Below, in pieces: positions 57,249 through 64,000 of a DNA stretch of 64,000 nt. The stretch covers positions 33,307,725-33,371,724 of the forward strand of contig CAMTDV010000013.1 of assembly GCA_947069175.1 (NCBI GenBank), written 5' to 3'. Position numbers and translations under genes: made by a program. Below the pieces are notes generated by a model that worked only from the letters and a program-made list of their open reading frames with translations, made no database searches and was not told where the DNA came from. Each line of letters opens with the position of its first letter. Position 1 is the first letter of the stretch. The stretch comes from Scalesia atractyloides. Lineage: Eukaryota; Streptophyta; Magnoliopsida; Asterales; Asteraceae.

Positions 57249-58630
57249 ATGGCCGGATTCATGACCGCACTAGATCTGACAAATGCCACTCTGGCTGCCA
57301 TGCAATCGCAAACATTAGCCCTCCACCAAGAGCTGGATCAGGTAATTGGCACTTCCAACAAAGTGCCACGTTTATTGTATGGGGATGAACTACGAGTGAA
57401 AGTTCCGCTTCAAACAGTACTGCAAGGCTAAAGAACTCGGCGTGTGGAGATGCATCATGAATGGTCCAAGAACCATAGTTTACAGCACAGAGCAAGATCC
57501 AGAAACGAAAATTCCCAAGCCCATGCACCTATGGAGTCCAGAGGACAGATCATAGAGGAAGATGAGAAGGCTTCGGAAACTCTGACCATGGCTCTAGGAC
57601 CTGATATTTCTATCGTGGTCAGAAACTGTAAAATCGCAAAGGAGGTTTGGAGTGAATTGCAAAATCTCTATGAGGGAAATGCCGACATGAAAGCAAGTAA
57701 GGTGAATCAGCTAAATCAGCAATTCGGCTCGTTCAATCACATATATGGGGAAACTATCGAAAACCAGATAAGTCGCTATGTCAAGCTGGTTTCCCAGATG
57801 ATTTCAGCTGAGATCACCCTCACCAACAGTGCCATGAACAGACAGTTATTAAATTCACTGCCCAAAAGTTGGGATGCAGACGTGGGCATGATCAAAAAGA
57901 TGAAGAACTTGAATGATGTCACTCTCACTGAGATGATAGCTACTATCAAATCATGTGAGATTGACAACAAGCAGAGGGAAATCAACCATCAAAGCAGTTT
58001 GATGGCCGTAGGGATGACAGGGCAGAACGCAGCTTTAATGTCACAGAACCTCATTTATAGTCCTCTGCAAGGAAATGCATAAGCACCGGGTGGATCAAAT
58101 GTGGTTTACAGTCCTATAGCCACGCCTCAGAACACTCAGTACGTGTATGGTTTTCAATCCCAAAATCCCACAACGGTTTCAACTGCTCAAGTTCACACAC
58201 AGTACCATGCTCAGTATTCTAACATGGTTTTCAGTCATGCAACTCCTCAAACAGTGCAACAAGGCATCATTCCTCAAACTGATGCACCAGTGCCTGCACC
58301 TGCTCAACCCGCGCCCAACTCTGCGTTTCTCACTAAGGAAAACGAAGAGAAACTGGCTATTGCGGCATCAATGATCAAAAGCTTAAATGCCTTCCTGGCA
58401 TGTGATCTGACCCCTCCATCTATTCTTCCAACCGAAGTTGATCAGATCATGGAGGAGGACCTGGACGAGATCGATGTTTCTTGGAATTTAGCAATGGCTG
58501 CTGCTTTTCGGGTCAACAAGTTTCAGAAAAAGTATGGAAGGAAACCTTGTCAAACTTGAAGACTGGTCTCACAAAGGACAAACTTAGATGCTACTGATGT
58601 CATGAACCAGGACACTTCGCCAGGGAGTGC
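57249..58630 (+). pseudogene. Gag of third copia element
   Basis: Start MAGFMTALDLTNATLAAMQS. After a frame break, 57444-58082 reads EDEKASETLTMALGPDISIV, AKEVWSELQNLYEGNADMKA, LLNSLPKSWDADVGMIKK and LTEMIATIKSCEIDNKQREI, typical copia capsid (UBN2-like) text. 58101-58559 is Gln/Pro-rich, ending in VSWNLAMAAAFRVNKFQKK. The zinc knuckle at 58589-58630 reads C-Y-stop-C-H-EPGHFAREC with TGA inside. Not translatable as one Gag. Confidence 0.85.
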
Positions 58631-61140
58631 AAGAAGCCACCGTCAGGGTATTATCATCCAGGGTCGCTGATATACAGAGCAGTGATAGAAAACTGGTTCC
58701 CGTCTCTCCTTCCAAGTCAACAATAAGTCCATCAAGCAGCTCGGGCGGGAAGTAAACAGCATTGGTAGCCCAACAACATGAAGGTTTCAACTAGGTAGAT
58801 GCTGCAGCTCAAATGGAAACCATGAATCTATCCAAAAACAGCAACCACTGCATGATGGCACAGACAATTGAGATGCCCGATCTTTCGGAAAAGGTAAATT
58901 GAATACTCTGTTCTGATAGTTGTCATTTTAAATTATCACAAATGCGCGCCCACAATTCAACTCTAGTGGCCGAATATGAACAATCTGCGTCGCAGAACGT
59001 CGCCCTTAAACATAAGAATAAGCTTTTTATGGAGAAGGTCGAAGCTCAGAAACAGGATGTAGCTCAGCTAAAGCTAGACTTGAACCAACAACAATGTTGG
59101 GTCTACGACTACAAGCTAAAACTAGCTGAAAAGGACGTAGAATTTCAAGCAGCCTTAGCCAAACTGAATTCCTTGACAGGGAAGCTTCACGAAAATGAAA
59201 TAAATATTAAAAAATTTGAAACTTCCAATAAAATTGTCAAGGACTTATGTGACCTCCAGCTTAATTATCAAAAGAATTTTACAAAAGGCCTTGGGTACAA
59301 TAGGGCGCCTCCACCACATAACTATACTAGAATGCCTGGATCTGAGGAAGAGGTAGAAAATGCAGAAAAATGATGTATGGTAAATCGTCAGATTATTTAT
59401 CCAAACCATGGACACCCTATTACCCAAAGTTCTCCAAATCCACTGAACTCAAGAGGGATGATGTCTTTATGGCTTCTACACCACTTTCTCGTGAAACTGG
59501 TAATCGTCCCTCTGAAAGTATAGATGGATTGGAGAAAGAAGTGCCTGAGGCAGAAACATCCACATCCTCCACAAAATCTAACGAAAAAGAATCTTCTGAT
59601 ACTCAAACTAACTTGTGAACGATACTAATGTGTCTAACTCATGTGCAGAAGAAATTTTAGTTGAGGATATCACACAGGGTGATGAAGAGGAATGTCTGAA
59701 TACACATTCAGACAATTGAGCTGATGATTATGCATTTTATAAGCCTGCTTTTGACATTTTAAATCAATTTCTTGCTGAACAATTTACATGCTCAAACAGT
59801 GTTGGTTATGTTGAGAATTTAGACAGTTTTAATTCTGGTTTTTCATCAAATACTGATGTTTTGAATGATGCTAATAGTTGTGATAACTTGTGTGATGAGA
59901 AAATGAATTTAGCTGCAGGTTCTACATCAACAGATGATTCGGTTTCATCAGCTTCAGCTGAGGATACCAAATGTTCATCTTCGTTGAGGATACCGAATGC
60001 TCATATCTACAGGCTGCGTCTGTTGATGCATCTCCTAGGGTTGACAGTGTGAAAGTAGATCAACTAACCAATTCTGTAAAACTTGATAGTGGCGTAATCC
60101 TGGAAGACTCGGGCGACTCAACACAAGAGACTGATTCTGAAATGACAGAAAATGAACACACTTTTTCTCATGGTTCAAATGAAAATCTTAAACCTGATCT
60201 TGAATCAGAACCTCAAACTTTTCAAATTTGCGAGATTCCACAGTCATCTGCTGAAGTTTCAGAACAGGATGTCCCTGTAGAGCCACTCGTGTCCTCTACA
60301 AAATCTGTCACAAAGTGTGATTTGAAGAGTAAGACTAAGAAGCGGAGAACACGCCGATCTAAAAAGGAGAAAACAAAACAGGCGTCTACAAAACCTGATA
60401 CTGCAACTGCTGGGTCTTCTCATCAAACTGAGGAATTAACTCAGCAGTCGCACACTGAATTTGTTAAGCAACCAGCTGAAAGATATCAGTTAAAATTTTG
60501 CCAAAAGCTCCATGATCAAAATCCATCAATTCAAATCACAAAACTAACAAGTGTGCTGATGGTTGTGCGCAGGACACCGTCAAGACCAAGACCATGCATC
60601 AGCTGTCAGTTCCCGCCAGCAAGAAACTGACAGACAAATTGCCCAGAATTTCCCAAGCTGAACGGACTGTTTTCTTCCAGAAGAGGCAGACTTGTTTCAA
60701 TTGTGGATCTCCCGGGCACATTGCTTGAAATTGTCAAAAGACCTTTACCTCTCTCAAAACTTTGTATTCCGAACTTCAGAAGACTATGCCTAATCGCCCA
60801 TCTGAGGCTCGATTTGTGGCTAAGTCTTCTGATCAAGACTAGAATTGGCCAAGAAAAAATCTGTTAAACCTTTGAGACCTTCAGCTTCCCAGAATCCCTC
60901 TAGCACTCCAAGGATTGTGCAGAGGTCTGATTCGGTAACCTGGAGGCCTAAGTCAGTGGCCAAGAATCAGTCTGCTACCCCTGTGTCTAATAAATCAAAA
61001 GCATCATCAACCTCGTCCTCAACTAATTTGATCTTTCGTGAGGTTACTTATGCTGATGCTAATGGCAAGCCCAGATCTTCCATGGCCTGGGTTCCTGTTT
61101 CTAACTAAAACTTGTTGAAATGTGCAGGAACAGCTCTGAC
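58631..61140 (+). pseudogene. Gag-pol linker of third copia element with second knuckle
   Basis: A coiled coil (58942-59373: VALKHKNKLFMEKVEAQKQD, VAQLKLDLNQQQ), an acidic Ser/Thr-rich stretch (59370-60300), and a basic patch KTKKRRTRRSKKEKTKQA are followed by a second knuckle at 60693-60734 (CFNCGSPGHIA, stop, NC). Then comes KPLRPSASQNPSSTPRIVQR (60845-61108), with DSVTWRPKSVAK and EVTYADANGKPRSSMAWVPV. Part of this, about 59600-60000, is too degenerate to read. Confidence 0.75.
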
Positions 61141-61404
61141 GCGCTCTTGTTCGATTATGGTACATTGATAGTGGCTGTTCCACATGACAGGAGACATCTC
61201 GCAGTTGAATGGCATTCAGTTTTTTGATGGCGGGTTTGTTTCCTTCGCAGGTGGAGAAACAGGGTAAATTACAATGAGAGGAACTGTTTGCAATGGAGCC
61301 CTCAGCTTTAAGAATGTCAATTATGTACCAGAATTGAAGCACAGTCTGTTGAGTGTGTCTCAACTCTGCGACAATCATTTGGATGTTCTCTTCACCAATG
61401 CTAT
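61141..61404 (+). pseudogene. Aspartic protease of third copia element
   Basis: WYIDSGCST at about 61158 carries the DSG active site; a small deletion follows before MTGD. It continues with LNGIQFFDGGFVSFAGGETG, MRGTVCNGALSFKNVNYV and ELKHSLLSVSQLCDN. The frame changes and a stop replaces a residue near 61265. Confidence 0.82.
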
Positions 61405-62830
61405 GTGCTTAAATCCGGTTTAATTCTTCTTAAAGCTGCATGTAAAGGCAATGCATATGTTATTGATATGAACCAGGCTCCTTCTGAGAAGCTCACTTGC
61501 CTCTTCTCTTCGACAGCCGAACATGCCGCCATACTATGGCATTGCAGACTGGGTCACATCAACATGAAAATTTTAAATATTCTTGCAAAAGGTGGTTTAG
61601 TCAGAGATCTACCAGTTCGTGACTTCATGCAGATCGAAAAATGTGAATCATGCGCGCGTGGGAAACAACATCGACAGCCGCACAAAACCAAAGCCGTTCC
61701 CTCCACTTCTCAGGTCTTAGAACTGCTCCATATGGATCTCTTCGATCCAATAGACATACGCAGCATTGGCGGGAAGGCTTACTGTCTGGTTATTATTGAT
61801 GACTACTCTCGATTCACCAGGGTTTTCTTTCTCACACATAAAAGTGAAACCGTTGAGCTAGTCAAACAATTTGTCACGCTTATGGAAAACCAGACAGATT
61901 ATATGATGAAGGCTATTCGGTGTGATAATGGGACAGAGTTTAAGAATCTTACCTTAAACTCTTTCTGCACCTCCAAGGGGATTGACCGACAGTTTAGTGC
62001 AGCCAGAACCCCACAACAAAATGGGGTTGCAGAACGCAAAAATCGCACACTCATTGAAGCTGCACACACTATGGTGGTAGAATCCGAGCTACCTCTTATC
62101 TTCTGGGCAGAAGCAAACAATACTGCATGCTATATTCAGAATCATGCCCTGATCAATAAACGCCACATGAAGACTCCATACAAAATGGTTAAAGGTCGCA
62201 AACCTTCGGTCAAGCTTTCCGCAAATTCGGATGTCCTTGTGTTCTCCTGCTCATGAACGCTAAAGGAAAGTTTGAAGCTCGAGGGGATCCTTGCATTTTC
62301 GTTGGCTATTCTAAAAATACGTCATATCGTGTTTATAACAAGATCAAGAAGATGGTAGTTGAAACCTACAATGTGGGTTGGCTGGAGGAAAATCCCAAGG
62401 ACACACGCATTGGTCCTGACTGGTTGTATGACTACTCCACTTTATTTAATCATTTTGATGTGTTTTCCAATGTGCCTGCAGGTAATAGTTCGAATTCTGC
62501 CCTTCCAACGGTGCCCTTTTTTTCTGAAGACGATGTTGACGCTGCCGCGCTACATGAGACTTTAAAGCAGCTAAGTGTGGATCCTCCTGGATTTAATGAC
62601 ACTGTCTCGCCTTCCTCCACCGTTTCGTATTCTCAAGAACCAACTATCCCTTCGCCTGCTCAGTCCGATCCTCCTAAAGTTGTGGTTTCTGATCCAGAGC
62701 CTCCTACAACAAATGAAGGCCTTCCTCCTGATGTTTTGGGTTCCTCTATGTTTCCTGAGCCTACTCCACTCGACTGTTCGGTGGATTCCTCAGCCCATAC
62801 TTCTACTGGTGCCTCTGTTGAGGGGTGACA
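61405..62830 (+). pseudogene. Integrase of third copia element and linker
   Basis: HHCC region: ILWHCRLGHINMKILN with CESCARGKQHRQPH. The first Asp is in LLHMDLFDPIDIRSIGG, the second in AIRCDNGTEFKNLTLNSF and the Glu in QNGVAERKNRTLIEAAHTM, so the full catalytic triad is present in one frame (61405-62256). A frameshift at about 62250 is followed by MNAKGKFEARGDPCIFVGYS and the Pro/Ser/Asp-rich linker to RT. This is the best-preserved enzyme of the element. Confidence 0.9.
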
Positions 62831-63959
62831 TCTGGAGTCGCTTCAGCTAGCGTCACCAACTTGCAAACGGATATTCTTGTTCCCACTACACCAATACCGC
62901 AACGTTTACATCGTGATCACCCTGTTGAGAATATTATTGGTCCTGTCAACGCTACTGTTCGAACCCGCAGCCAATCCGGGGATATCAATACCTGTCTTTA
63001 TTCTTGTTTTATTTCCCAAATTGAACCTAAAATTATTGATGTTGCCTTGCAGGAACCAGGCTGGGTGGATGCCATGCACGAGGAACTCAATCAATTTGAG
63101 AAGCTTGGTGTCTGGAAATTGGTGAAGCTGCCTCAAGGAAATCGTGCTCTTGGAACTCGCTGGGTTTTCCACAACAAGCACGATGACACTGGAGTTATTG
63201 TTCGGAATAATGCTAGACTGGTGGTTCAGGGGTTTCGACAGATTGAAGGTTTAGATTATGATAAGGTCTATGCACGTGTCGCCGTTTGGAGGCTTTACGC
63301 ATCTTCTTTGCATACGCATCTTACATGGATTTTACTGTCTATCAAATGGATGTCAAGACTGCGTTTCTATACGGAAAGGTGAAAGAGGAAATCTACATGG
63401 CACAACCACCAGGCTTTACTGATCCTGACAAGCTAGATTATGCTTACAAACTAGACAAAGCTTTGTATGGGTTGCATCAAGCGCCTCGCGCATGGTACGC
63501 TACTCTTACAGAGCATCTGCTTGCTCATGACTCACACGGGGAACCATTGACCAAACTCTGTTTATCAAACGCGTTGATAAGGACATTATTCTCATCCAAA
63601 TCTACGTTGATGATATTATATTTGGTTCCACCAATGATGGTTTGTGCCCCAAATTCGAAGAAATCATGAAGAAGAAATTTGAGATGAGCTCATTGGGGGA
63701 GATGACCATGTTTTTAGGACTTCAAGTTCATCAGAGCCCACAGGGTATTCTAATTCATCAAGGAAAATATGTCCATGACATTCTTGCCAAATTCGAGCTT
63801 ACAGATTCCAAGCCTATGGCTTCACTTATCGCAGAACGGCCTCTGCTGAATGAAGATGCTGAAGGAACGCCTATTAATCCTACTATGTATCGCTCAATGA
63901 TTGGATCACTCATGTATCTCACTGCTAGCGACCATATATCATCTTTGTCGTTCTTCTAG
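62825..63959 (+). pseudogene. Reverse transcriptase of third copia element
   Basis: EPGWVDAMHEELNQFEKLGV, WVFHNKHDDTGVIVRNNARL, then with frameshifts near 63290 and 63570 YQMDVKTAFLYGKVKEEIYM, ALYGLHQAPRAWYATL, a shifted IYVDDIIFGSTND (about 63600-63640), EEIMKKKFEMSSLGEMTMFL and SMIGSLMYLTASDH. RNase H would begin beyond the window. The sequence after 63950 (CARYQATPKLSHL) is the normal continuation in another frame. Confidence 0.88.
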
Positions 63960-64000
63960 TGTGCTCGTTATCAGGCCACTCCTAAACTTTCTCATTTACA

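Larger units (their letters stand above)
56180..64000 (+). mobile_element. Third Ty1/copia element, 5' part (runs off window)
   Basis: LTR (from TGTTGGGCTTGG), PBS, repeat-rich leader, gag with knuckle, long linker with second knuckle, protease, integrase and RT in copia order, all on plus. It differs in LTR and gag from the other copia family. The 5' end abuts the second copia copy after AAAAT (56175-56179). The 3' end is outside, so the TSD is untested. Multiple stops and frameshifts. Confidence 0.88.

Overview
This window looks like a repeat-filled stretch of a plant nuclear genome. The evidence is Ty3/gypsy and Ty1/copia LTR retrotransposons with plant-type primer-binding sites, an Athila-type element, MITEs, and a decayed plant J-domain gene. 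The style of the extra ORF downstream of copia pol reminds me of repeat proteins annotated in Asteraceae (daisy family). That placement is recollection plus inference and has not been tested. I see no intact host gene.

Layout. Positions 1-7740 hold the 5' part of an Athila-like gypsy element on the minus strand (RT, protease, gag, PBS, LTR). Its LTR is split by a solo gypsy LTR (3910-6389, TSD CTACC). Positions 7741-10300 hold a degenerate ~1 kb tandem repeat carrying a MULE-like MITE. Positions 10300-16828 are AT-rich intergenic DNA with small hAT-type MITEs, a J-domain pseudogene (13808-14681), diverged repeats and a minisatellite.

Positions 16829-50954 are a single Ty1/copia element on the minus strand (LTR ~436 bp, TSD TTAAT) that has been split twice. 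A Tekay/chromovirus-like gypsy element (19706-31425, TSD GTTGT) sits inside its third ORF. A second gypsy element (35200-42926, TSD AATTG), which keeps gag but has lost nearly all of pol, sits inside its RNase H region. Without these insertions the copia element is about 14.7 kb: gag, pol, a spacer, and a very long ORF3 ending at the polypurine tract. Positions 51235-51721 are an Athila LTR fragment, cut by a second, partial plus-strand copy of the same copia family (51722-56179). That copy is in turn cut by a third copia element (from 56180 to beyond the window end).

The most unusual signals are structural and lie in noncoding parts of the elements. (1) The LTR of the gag-only gypsy element carries three tandem tRNA-like modules plus one inverted module with good Pol III A- and B-box matches. 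(2) The palindrome CTCGTACGAG recurs in the LTRs and the pol-ORF3 spacer of the copia family, with degenerate forms in the leaders. (3) The LTRs of the solo and 19.7-31.4 kb gypsy elements carry arrays of hairpins with a conserved hexaloop but different, still complementary, stems. (4) Extra ORFs exist downstream of copia pol and upstream of gypsy gag. All protein-coding parts are broken by stops or frameshifts, so the elements here appear defective as autonomous units.
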